Translations under genes and position numbers: made by a program
Shown here: in pieces, positions 1 through 5,282 of the stretch
How positions within the stretch are numbered: position 1 is the stretch's first letter
Layout: every line of letters starts with the position of its first letter
Assembly (NCBI RefSeq): GCF_036625275.1
Contig: NZ_JAZKUD010000154.1
Coordinates: 1 to 5,282, forward strand
Length of the DNA stretch: 5,282 bases
Reading direction: 5' to 3'
From: Accumulibacter sp036625275
Lineage (GTDB): Bacteria > Pseudomonadota > Gammaproteobacteria > Burkholderiales > Rhodocyclaceae
The notes under the pieces: model-generated
Seen by the model: the letters and a program-made list of their open reading frames with translations, nothing else
What the model was told of the DNA's origin: nothing
Database searches by the model: none

Positions 1-75
1 TGGGGTCGCACCAGTCCTCGCCTTGCGCTATGCTGGCGATCGCGCTCACGGCATCGGACAAAGCCTTCCCTCGCG

Positions 76-96
76 CTCGCCTTGATCAAAGGCGGG
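76..96. repeat. Inverted repeat / small hairpin upstream of the TerB-DUF697 gene
   Basis: The six-base arms CGCCTT (78-83) and AAGGCG (89-94) pair perfectly around the five-base loop GATCA. A T-G and a C-G pair at 76-77/95-96 extend the stem to eight. The repeat overlaps the proposed -35 element, so it could be an operator. No T run follows, so it is not a standard intrinsic terminator. Short GC-rich palindromes are common in such DNA, so function is uncertain. Confidence 0.35.
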
Positions 97-110
97 AACT
101 TGCGGATACT
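82..110 (+). promoter_or_regulatory. Candidate sigma70-type promoter for the TerB-DUF697 gene
   Basis: TTGATC (82-87, 4/6 to TTGACA) and GATACT (105-110, 4/6 to TATAAT) are separated by exactly 17 bases. Transcription would start near 116-118, giving a leader of about 32 bases before the ATG at 149. Spacing and position are good, but each hexamer matches only moderately. The -35 element lies inside the inverted repeat at 76-96, which would suit repression or activation at this site; that is inference. Confidence 0.4.
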
Positions 111-148
111 CGCCGGGCCAAACGACACCCTCACAGGAGACACATCGC

Positions 149-1132
149 ATGAACGAGCAGGAACAGAAAGCCATTCTTACGCTCAGCCTGATGGCTGCCT
201 TCGCCGACGGCATGAAGGACGAGGCCGAGCGTGCCGAACTCAAGCGCATTGCCGAAGCCCTGGCCGGCGAGCGATCGATCAATCTCGCCGCCCTCTACCA
301 GGATGTATTGCTCAAGCGCGTGACGATGCCTTCGGCAGTGGCGGCCCTGACAACCACTGAGGCGCGGCAACTCGCCTTCGAGATGGCGGTCTGCGTCTGC
401 GACGCCGACGGCGTTCAGTCGGCAGCCGAGCAGGCCTTCCTTGCCGATCTGCGGGGCACCCTGGGGCTCGATGTGCAGCAGGCGGCAGCCTACACGCAGC
501 AGGCCGAAGCGATCGCCGCACTGCCGATCGCGGCAAACCCCGACATCGGCGCAGGGACGGCGCCGCACGCGCAGAATGCGCCGGCCACGCCCGCCGCTGC
601 CTACGCATCGACGATGAGCGAGGGCGAAATGGACCAGGCCATCCTCAACGCGGCGATCCTCAACGGGGCGCTGGAGCTGCTGCCGGAATCGCTATCGACG
701 ATGGCCATCATTCCACTGCAGATGAAGCTGGTCTACCGTATCGGCAAGTCCTACGGTTTCGAACTCGACCGCAGCCATATCAAGGATTTTCTCGCCACGC
801 TCGGCGTCGGGCTGACTTCACAGTATCTTGAACAGGCCGGGCGCAAGCTGCTTGGCGGCCTGCTCGGCAAGGTCGGTGGCGGCCTGTTGGGCGGCCTCGG
901 GAAGCAGGCGGTGAGCTCGGGCATGAGCTTCGCCAGCACCTATGCGCTCGGTCACGTCGCCCGGCGCTACTACGCCGGTGGCCGCAGTTTCTCGACTCAG
1001 ATGTTGCGCGAAGCCTTCGACAACGTGCTCGGCGAGGCCAAGGGTCTGCAGAGCCGCTATCTGCCCGAGATGCAGGCCCGGGCGCGGACGCTGGATACGG
1101 CCCAAATCGTCGACCTGGTCCGGCGTGGGTAA
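149..1132 (+). CDS. TerB-like / DUF697-like two-domain protein of unknown function
   Basis: A complete 327-residue protein. The ATG is chosen because AGGAGA (135-140) lies 8 bases upstream. Residues about 5-110 look like a TerB-type all-helical region with two similar halves, each a hydrophobic helix ending in Asp-rich residues (AAFADG at 16-21; CDADG at 84-88) followed by an acidic helix. Residues about 120-160 are an Ala/Pro-rich flexible linker. Residues about 163-275 resemble DUF697 (the domain of YcjF and some GTPase-associated proteins): a helix with IPLQMKLVYRIGKSYG at 188-203, a Gly/Leu-rich segment at 234-251 and TYALGHVARRYY at 264-275. TerB domains are named from tellurite-resistance proteins and are thought to act at the inner membrane face with metal binding. 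DUF697 is often membrane-associated. No signal peptide is seen, so a cytoplasmic or membrane-bound protein is inferred. No ter-operon partners are in view, so tellurite resistance should not be assumed. Domain assignments are from pattern recognition. Confidence 0.85.
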   Translation: MNEQEQKAILTLSLMAAFADGMKDEAERAELKRIAEALAGERSINLAALYQDVLLKRVTMPSAVAALTTTEARQLAFEMAVCVCDADGVQSAAEQAFLADLRGTLGLDVQQAAAYTQQAEAIAALPIAANPDIGAGTAPHAQNAPATPAAAYASTMSEGEMDQAILNAAILNGALELLPESLSTMAIIPLQMKLVYRIGKSYGFELDRSHIKDFLATLGVGLTSQYLEQAGRKLLGGLLGKVGGGLLGGLGKQAVSSGMSFASTYALGHVARRYYAGGRSFSTQMLREAFDNVLGEAKGLQSRYLPEMQARARTLDTAQIVDLVRRG

Positions 1133-1205
1133 TCGCCCGCTGCCAGGACGAACGGGATGACCTCTTGCCGCTGGCCGGCCAACGCTGCCGGGAACCGACT
1201 GGCTG

Positions 1206-2759
1206 ATGCTTGACTTCGATAATCGTTTCGTCCGCGATCTACCTGGTGACCCGGAACCTCGCAACACGCCGCGGCAGGTCTTCGGCGCCTGCTGGTCGCC
1301 GGTCGATCCGACCCCGGTCACGACACCCCACCTGCTCGCCTATTCGCGCGAAGTCGCGTTGGCGCTCGATCTCGACGAACAGGCGATGGCCGCGCCAGCA
1401 TTGCTTGCCGCATTGGCCGGCAACGCCCTGTTGCCGGGAATGGTCAGTTACGCCAGCTGCTACGGAGGCCACCAGTTCGGTCAGTGGGCCGGGCAACTAG
1501 GCGACGGCCGGGCGATCCTGCTCGGGGAGGCGATCAACCGCGCTGGACAGCGCTTCGAACTGCAACTCAAGGGCGCCGGCCCCACGCCCTACTCGCGTCG
1601 GGCAGACGGACGCGCCGTGCTGCGCTCTTCGATTCGCGAGTTCCTGTGCAGCGAGGCGATGCATCACCTGGGGGTGCCGACGACGCGAGCGCTGAGCCTG
1701 GTCACCACCGGCGAGTCGGTGGTGCGCGACATGTTCTACGACGGGCATCCGGTTGCCGAACCGGGCGCGATCGTTTGCCGGGTCGCACCCTCGTTCACCC
1801 GTTTCGGCCATTTCGAGCTGCCAGCCGCGCGCGGCGAGCGCGATCTGCTGCAACGCCTGGTCGAGTTCACCATCGCGCGCGATTTCCCCGAGTTGGCGAT
1901 CGACCCCGCGCACGGCCTGGCTGCCTGGTTCGGCGAAATCTGCGAGCGAACGGCACGCCTGATGGTGCACTGGATGCGCGTTGGCTTCGTGCACGGGGTA
2001 ATGAATACCGACAACATGTCGATCCTCGGTCTGACCATCGACTACGGCCCCTACGGCTGGGTCGACAACTTCGATCCCGGCTGGACGCCCAACACCACCG
2101 ACGCGTCGAGCCGCCGCTACTGTTTCGCGCGGCAACCGGCGATCGCACGCTGGAATCTCGAACGACTGGCCGACGCGCTGGCCATGCTGACGCCAAAGCC
2201 GGACGCAATGCGCGAGGCTCTCGAGCGTTATGACGAAGTCTATTCCACCGGGTTCTGTACGGCATTTGCCGCCAAGCTGGGCTTTCGGCACTGGCTGCAC
2301 GACGATGTTGATCTGCTCGAGGATCTCTTCGAGCTGATGCACCGGGCAGAAATTGACATGACCGAGTTCTTTCGCAGTCTCTCCCGACTGGACATCGAGC
2401 AGCCAGACATCGATGTGCTGCGGGAATCCTTCTACCGAGAAGATCTGTGCCAGCGCTTCGCCGGCGGCCTGACGCGCTGGCTGGCGCGCTACGCTGCCCG
2501 CCTGCGGCAGGACGGAGACCCGGCAGAGCGGCGCCTGGCGCGCATGAACGCCGCCAACCCGCGTTATGTACTGCGCAACTACCTGGCGCAGCAGGCAATC
2601 GATCGCGCTGAACAGGGCGACACGCAAATGATTCACGACTTGCTCGACGTTCTCCGCCGGCCCTCAGACGAACAACCGGGGCGCGAAGCGTTCAGCGCCA
2701 AACGACCCGATTGGGCAAGGCACCGGGCAGGTTGTTCGATGCTCTCGTGCAGTTCCTGA
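1206..2759 (+). CDS. selO: Protein adenylyltransferase SelO (YdiU/UPF0061 family)
   Basis: A complete 517-residue SelO, slightly longer than the roughly 480-residue E. coli protein. SelO has a protein-kinase fold that binds ATP in a flipped orientation and transfers AMP to Ser, Thr or Tyr of target proteins; it is linked to oxidative-stress responses. Visible signatures: start MLDFDNRF; SYASCYGGHQFGQWAGQLGDG at 81-101; Lys122 in LQLKGAG; Glu145 in SIREF; Arg192 and Arg199 in the CRVAPSFTRFG stretch; VMNTDN with Asp269 (proposed base) and Asn270; Asp279 in TIDYGP (metal). Spacing among these agrees with the residues I recall from Pseudomonas syringae SelO (K113, E136, D252, N253, D262). The C-terminus ends Cys515-Ser-Ser; in animal SelO the matching position is selenocysteine. 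The ATG has only a weak GGGAA (1190-1194) 11 bases upstream, but N-terminal family agreement supports it. The gene lies 73 bp after the TerB-DUF697 gene with no visible terminator, so cotranscription is possible. The tail is slightly unusual (extra Cys510). Confidence 0.97.
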   Translation: MLDFDNRFVRDLPGDPEPRNTPRQVFGACWSPVDPTPVTTPHLLAYSREVALALDLDEQAMAAPALLAALAGNALLPGMVSYASCYGGHQFGQWAGQLGDGRAILLGEAINRAGQRFELQLKGAGPTPYSRRADGRAVLRSSIREFLCSEAMHHLGVPTTRALSLVTTGESVVRDMFYDGHPVAEPGAIVCRVAPSFTRFGHFELPAARGERDLLQRLVEFTIARDFPELAIDPAHGLAAWFGEICERTARLMVHWMRVGFVHGVMNTDNMSILGLTIDYGPYGWVDNFDPGWTPNTTDASSRRYCFARQPAIARWNLERLADALAMLTPKPDAMREALERYDEVYSTGFCTAFAAKLGFRHWLHDDVDLLEDLFELMHRAEIDMTEFFRSLSRLDIEQPDIDVLRESFYREDLCQRFAGGLTRWLARYAARLRQDGDPAERRLARMNAANPRYVLRNYLAQQAIDRAEQGDTQMIHDLLDVLRRPSDEQPGREAFSAKRPDWARHRAGCSMLSCSS

Positions 2760-2781
2760 GCGCCGGCCGGGCAAGGCGCGC

Positions 2782-2787
2782 TAAAAT
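2782..2787 (+). promoter_or_regulatory. Candidate -10 element upstream of the TIGR02647-type gene
   Basis: TAAAAT matches TATAAT at 5 of 6 positions and stands out in a very GC-rich stretch between selO and the next gene. I find no good -35 hexamer at 16-18 bases upstream, where the sequence is GC-rich and falls at the end of selO. Transcription would start near 2794, leaving a leader of about 38 bases. It would drive the small gene and, through overlap, the patatin gene. Confidence 0.4.
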
Positions 2788-2831
2788 GCAGCCCCATCTT
2801 CACCACTGGTTTCGACCAACGAGGAACTGCC

Positions 2832-3065
2832 ATGCCCTTCACGCCCGATCTGGTCGATGAACTCAATACGCTGATCCATTTCGATCTTGGAACAACCCAG
2901 CAGGGAATCAAGATCCACAAGACCGCCGATCCGGCAATCATCGCGGCAACCCGGCGGCTGCATGCCAAGGGGCTGCTGACGCTGGTCGACGGCGGCTACC
3001 TGACAAGCCTGGGCCGCGATGCGGCCGAGCACGCGCAGGCTGCACTGACCATCCTCCAGTCGTGA
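2832..3065 (+). CDS. Small conserved protein of TIGR02647 type, function unknown
   Basis: A complete 77-residue protein whose sequence pattern I recognise as the TIGR02647 family of small proteobacterial proteins: MPFTPDLVDELN at the start, FDLGTTQQGIKIH at 17-29, a helix with AATRRLHAKGLL (38-49), the hairpin-like VDGGYLTSLG (52-61), and a closing helix AAEHAQAALTIL. The order helix, helix, beta hairpin resembles a winged-helix fold, and some members are annotated as DNA-binding; that role is not shown here. The ATG is supported by GAGGA (2821-2825) 6 bases upstream, the clearest ribosome site near this junction. It has no signal peptide and is probably cytoplasmic. Its stop TGA overlaps a GTG that opens a chimeric mini-ORF (GTGA), and its last seven codons lie in a tandem duplication. 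Being promoter-proximal to the patatin gene, it may be cotranscribed with it. Confidence 0.88.
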   Translation: MPFTPDLVDELNTLIHFDLGTTQQGIKIHKTADPAIIAATRRLHAKGLLTLVDGGYLTSLGRDAAEHAQAALTILQS

Positions 3066-3111
3066 ACATTGTTTCCTGGTGGCGCCAGCTGCTCGCACTG
3101 CTTGCCACGGC
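3045..3111 (+). repeat. Tandem duplication at gene junction, first copy
   Basis: This copy holds the end of the TIGR02647-type gene (coding LTILQS and stop) and a first version of the patatin gene start (coding MNIVSWWRQ then LLALLATA). Aligned by hand to 3116-3185, 58 of 67 bases match, with one 3-base gap. The last 23 bases (3089-3111) are identical to 3163-3185. The offset is 71 bases before the gap and 74 after it. Confidence 0.92.
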
Positions 3112-3136
3112 AAGGCTGACCATTCTCGAATCATGA
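3062..3136 (+). pseudogene. Chimeric 24-codon mini-ORF left by the junction duplication
   Basis: Reading from the GTG at 3062 gives 24 residues and a TGA at 3134-3136. The first part (MNIVSWWRQLLALLATA, counting GTG as Met) is a shortened copy of the patatin signal peptide; the last part (LTILES) copies the end of the TIGR02647-type protein. It is therefore a relic or chimera, not an independent gene family. It overlaps the upstream stop as GTGA and the downstream start as ATGA. No Shine-Dalgarno sequence precedes its GTG, so any translation would depend on coupling from upstream. The frame has stayed open although the two copies have diverged, and the only indel is of three bases. It may be translated as a short hydrophobic leader, or be neutral debris. 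Confidence 0.5.
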
Positions 3137-3185
3137 ACAGTGTTTCATGGCGGGGCCTGCTTCTGCTCGCACTGCTTGCCACGGC
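3116..3185 (+). repeat. Tandem duplication at gene junction, second copy
   Basis: This copy holds a relic of the TIGR02647-type gene end (coding LTILES and stop) followed by the actual start of the patatin gene (MNSVSWRGLLLLALLATA). It keeps the stop/start overlap, here ATGA instead of the GTGA of the first copy. It carries one more codon in the hydrophobic core of the signal peptide than the first copy. Confidence 0.92.
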
Positions 3186-5282
3186 GGCGCTGGCCAACGC
3201 TGCCGCCGAGGTAGCCAGGCCGCGTGTCGCCTTGATCCTCGGCGGCGGTGGCGCACGCGGTGCGGCGCACATTGGCGTCCTCGAGGTGCTAGAGAAGCTG
3301 CGCGTGCCGGTTGACTGCGTCGCCGGCACCAGCATGGGCGCGCTGGTCGCCGGCGTATACGCCGGCGGCATGTCGCCAGCGAAGATGCGCGAAGAGCTCG
3401 CCAAAGCTGACTGGGACGACCTGTTCCAGGACACCCCGCCCTACTCGCAGCGGACTTTTCGCAACAAGGTGCAGGACAGGCGTTACCTGCCCGCCTCGGA
3501 AACCGGCGTCGGCCCCGACGGCCTGAGGTATCAGACGGGGATCGTCACCGGGCAGAAAATCAAGCTCTTCTTCAACCAACTGGTCGGTGACCATGTCGGC
3601 CAGCGCAGGATCGAGGATCTGCCTCTGCCTCTTTCGATCATTGCCACGGACATCGTCCATGGCCAGCAGGTGGTCTTCCGCAGCGGCAGCCTGTCATCGG
3701 CCATGCGCGCCAGCATGTCGGTTCCCGGCCTGATGTCGCCGGTCGAGATCGACGGAGAGAAGCTGGTGGACGGTGGCCTGGTCAATAACGTGCCGATCGA
3801 CGAAGCGCGTTCGCGCTGTCAGGCGGACATCGCGATTGCCGTCAACGTCGGTTCGCCGCTGTTGAAGGCAGATCAGATCGGCAGCCTGCTGAGTGTTTCG
3901 GCCCAGATGGTCAATATCCTGACGGAGCAGAACGTCGTCCGCTCGCTGGCCACTCTCAAACCAACCGACATCTACATCAAGCCCGACCTTGAAGGAATCA
4001 CTGCCGGTGACTTCAAGCGCACTTCGGAAACGGCTGACCGGGGCGTCGCGGCAACCGAAGCGCTTGCTGATCGCCTGCGTCCACTGGCAGTCAGCGAAGC
4101 CGACTATGCAGCCTGGTCGGAAAACATACAGCTTGCCCGACGTGAGGCGCCCAAGGTGCACGAAATACAGATTGCCGGACTCAAACGGGTCAACCCGGTC
4201 ATGGTCGAGCAGCATCTCGGAATCAAACCGGGTGACGCTATCTCGCCCTCGAGCATCAAAGACGATCTGATGCGAACCTATGGCGACGGCTACTACGAGA
4301 GCGTCGATTATTCTCTGGACGATACGGTGCGCGAGCGCAACATTCTGCGCGTGACGCCGCTCGAGAAGAGTTGGGGCCCCAATTATCTCCGCTACGGCGT
4401 CAGTCTCGACAGCAACTTCAAGAGCGACTCCAGCTACACTTTGCGTCTCGCCTATCAGAAAACCTGGCTGAACCATCTTGGGGGGGAATTGCTGGCCTTC
4501 GGCGAGATCGGCTCGGTCAACCGTGTAGGGATGGACTATTACCAACCGGTCGACGAGCGTCAGCGCTATTTCCTGGAAACCAATATGTCTTATGGCAGCC
4601 AGGTGAACTCTATCTTTCAGAACGACAACAAGCTTGCCGAATACCACGTCACCAAGGGCGTAGCCAGACTCAGCGGGGGGATCAACCTCGGCACACTGGG
4701 TCAGGTCCGTGCCGGTTGGGAACAAAACTGGTGGAACGCCAAGCTCGATGTTGGCTCTCCCTTCCTCCCGGATCTGTCGAAGCGCTATGGCGGCTGGATT
4801 GCGCAGGCCGACCTCGATAGCACCGACCGCCTCTATTTCCCGACCACCGGCTGGTTCTCAAAGATCAGTTATTTCGACTCGGCGGCCGAAGGCTTCAGCA
4901 AACTCAACGCCAGCGCGGGCGTCTACACGAGCATGGGCGACTGGGTGCTGAATAGCCGCGCGTCGTATCAGGGTTCCCCTGTCGGGCAACTGCCGATCTA
5001 CGATTCCGGGAGCCTCGGGGGCGTTTTCAACATGACCGCCTTTGCTCCGGGTCAACTGAAAGGGGACGACATGACCTATGGCAGTCTCCGTGCGGAACGA
5101 ATCATTGGTCGCCTACCCCTTGGCCTGCGTGGAGACATGCGGCTGGGGTTGATGCTCGAAGCGGCCAAAGTTGGTACCCCCTATACCGAAACCGAACTGA
5201 AAGGCTGGATCAACTCGACCGCGATCTATCTCGGTGGTGAGACCCCGCTGGGCCCGGTCTACTTCGGTTACGGCTATTCGAC
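3133..5282 (+). CDS. Patatin-like phospholipase, type Vd autotransporter (PlpD-like), 3' end missing
   Basis: The frame is open for 716 codons and runs off the window. Pseudomonas aeruginosa PlpD has about 728 residues, so most of the protein is present. Order of parts: signal peptide 1-23 (Arg7, Leu/Ala-rich core, cleavage after ALANA likely); patatin domain about 31-310 with oxyanion loop GGGGARG (37-43), nucleophile Ser67 in GTSMG, and Asp213 in DGG, the Ser-Asp dyad of patatins; one POTRA domain about 341-412 (VHEIQIAGLKRVNP and DGYYESVDY); then an Omp85-type beta-barrel from about 420 with alternating aromatic strands, ending in GPVYFGYGYS. In PlpD and FplA the barrel carries the lipase domain across the outer membrane, for display or release; phospholipase A activity is inferred. 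ATG 3133 is chosen because a signal peptide starts there; it overlaps the mini-ORF stop (ATGA) and lacks a Shine-Dalgarno site, so translational coupling is likely. The frame is open further upstream (GTG at 3079), but that start would bury the signal peptide. Confidence 0.95.
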   Translation, partial: MNSVSWRGLLLLALLATAALANAAAEVARPRVALILGGGGARGAAHIGVLEVLEKLRVPVDCVAGTSMGALVAGVYAGGMSPAKMREELAKADWDDLFQDTPPYSQRTFRNKVQDRRYLPASETGVGPDGLRYQTGIVTGQKIKLFFNQLVGDHVGQRRIEDLPLPLSIIATDIVHGQQVVFRSGSLSSAMRASMSVPGLMSPVEIDGEKLVDGGLVNNVPIDEARSRCQADIAIAVNVGSPLLKADQIGSLLSVSAQMVNILTEQNVVRSLATLKPTDIYIKPDLEGITAGDFKRTSETADRGVAATEALADRLRPLAVSEADYAAWSENIQLARREAPKVHEIQIAGLKRVNPVMVEQHLGIKPGDAISPSSIKDDLMRTYGDGYYESVDYSLDDTVRERNILRVTPLEKSWGPNYLRYGVSLDSNFKSDSSYTLRLAYQKTWLNHLGGELLAFGEIGSVNRVGMDYYQPVDERQRYFLETNMSYGSQVNSIFQNDNKLAEYHVTKGVARLSGGINLGTLGQVRAGWEQNWWNAKLDVGSPFLPDLSKRYGGWIAQADLDSTDRLYFPTTGWFSKISYFDSAAEGFSKLNASAGVYTSMGDWVLNSRASYQGSPVGQLPIYDSGSLGGVFNMTAFAPGQLKGDDMTYGSLRAERIIGRLPLGLRGDMRLGLMLEAAKVGTPYTETELKGWINSTAIYLGGETPLGPVYFGYGYS

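Noticed and set aside
82..89. TTGATCAA as a possible FNR/Anr site
   Set aside because: The FNR consensus has four bases between the TTGAT and ATCAA halves; here the halves overlap, so it does not fit.
1173..1180. GGCCGGCC palindrome between the TerB-DUF697 gene and selO
   Set aside because: Such short palindromes are frequent by chance in GC-rich DNA and it has no T run or flanking symmetry.
1497..2636. Long open frame of 379 codons on the - strand, antisense to selO
   Set aside because: It lies wholly inside a gene with full family agreement, shows no recognisable domain, and is expected from strong G/C third-position bias.
2690..2759. Possible frameshift at the end of selO
   Set aside because: The frame regains the conserved Ser-Cys-Ser-Ser end after a slightly longer linker, so the gene appears intact.
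2760..2779. GCGCC...GGCGC hairpin after selO as an intrinsic terminator
   Set aside because: The stem has only 5 pairs around a 10-base loop and no T run follows; the next bases are the candidate -10 element.
3079..3132. Upstream GTG start extending the patatin protein by 18 residues
   Set aside because: The extension has polar and charged residues that would precede the signal peptide, lacks a ribosome site, and reads duplicated DNA out of its original frame.
3694..4725. Open frame of 343 codons on the - strand, antisense to the patatin gene
   Set aside because: It shows no family resemblance and no ribosome site that I see, while the + strand carries clear POTRA and barrel sequence.
1..5282. 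A new multi-gene defence, secretion or biosynthetic system
   Set aside because: The genes belong to families without a known functional link, there are promoter-like signals between them, and nothing beyond the duplicated junction suggests a combined system.

Overview
The window reads as GC-rich proteobacterial chromosome, most likely a betaproteobacterium (a Rhodocyclales or Accumulibacter-like genome is my best guess). The basis is codon bias strongly toward G/C in third positions, a SelO protein and a small TIGR02647-type protein of proteobacterial type, and a Gram-negative outer-membrane autotransporter. The taxonomic guess is inference from style and gene families, not from a marker gene. 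All recognisable genes lie on the + strand and are closely packed. Long open frames on the - strand are antisense shadows of these genes.

Layout. Positions 1-148 hold a short leader with a plausible sigma70-type promoter (82-110) overlapping an inverted repeat (76-96). Positions 149-1132 encode a 327-residue protein with a TerB-like helical N-terminus, an Ala/Pro-rich linker and a DUF697-like glycine-rich C-terminus. After 73 bp comes selO (1206-2759), a complete pseudokinase-fold protein AMP-transferase with all its signature residues and the C-terminal Cys-Ser-Ser. A 72-bp gap with a good -10 element leads to a 77-residue TIGR02647-type protein (2832-3065). The last gene (3133 to beyond 5282) is a type Vd secreted patatin: signal peptide, patatin phospholipase domain, one POTRA domain and an Omp85-type beta-barrel. 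It is cut off by the window end just before its last strands.

The clearest unexpected structure is at the junction of the last two genes. A segment of about 70 bp holding the end of the TIGR02647-type gene and the start of the patatin gene is present twice in tandem (3045-3111 and 3116-3185; 58 of 67 aligned bases identical by hand count, plus one 3-base gap). This leaves a 24-codon chimeric mini-ORF between the two genes. It overlaps the upstream gene by GTGA and the patatin gene by ATGA, so three reading frames are chained stop-to-start with no obvious Shine-Dalgarno sequence at the second or third start.

Functionally, the genes do not form a recognised pathway. SelO is linked to oxidative-stress protein AMPylation, the patatin autotransporter to surface or secreted lipid hydrolysis, and the TerB/DUF697 and TIGR02647-type proteins have no assigned biochemical role. 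I see no RNA gene, CRISPR array, insertion sequence or defence system, and no convincing evidence of a new multi-gene system.
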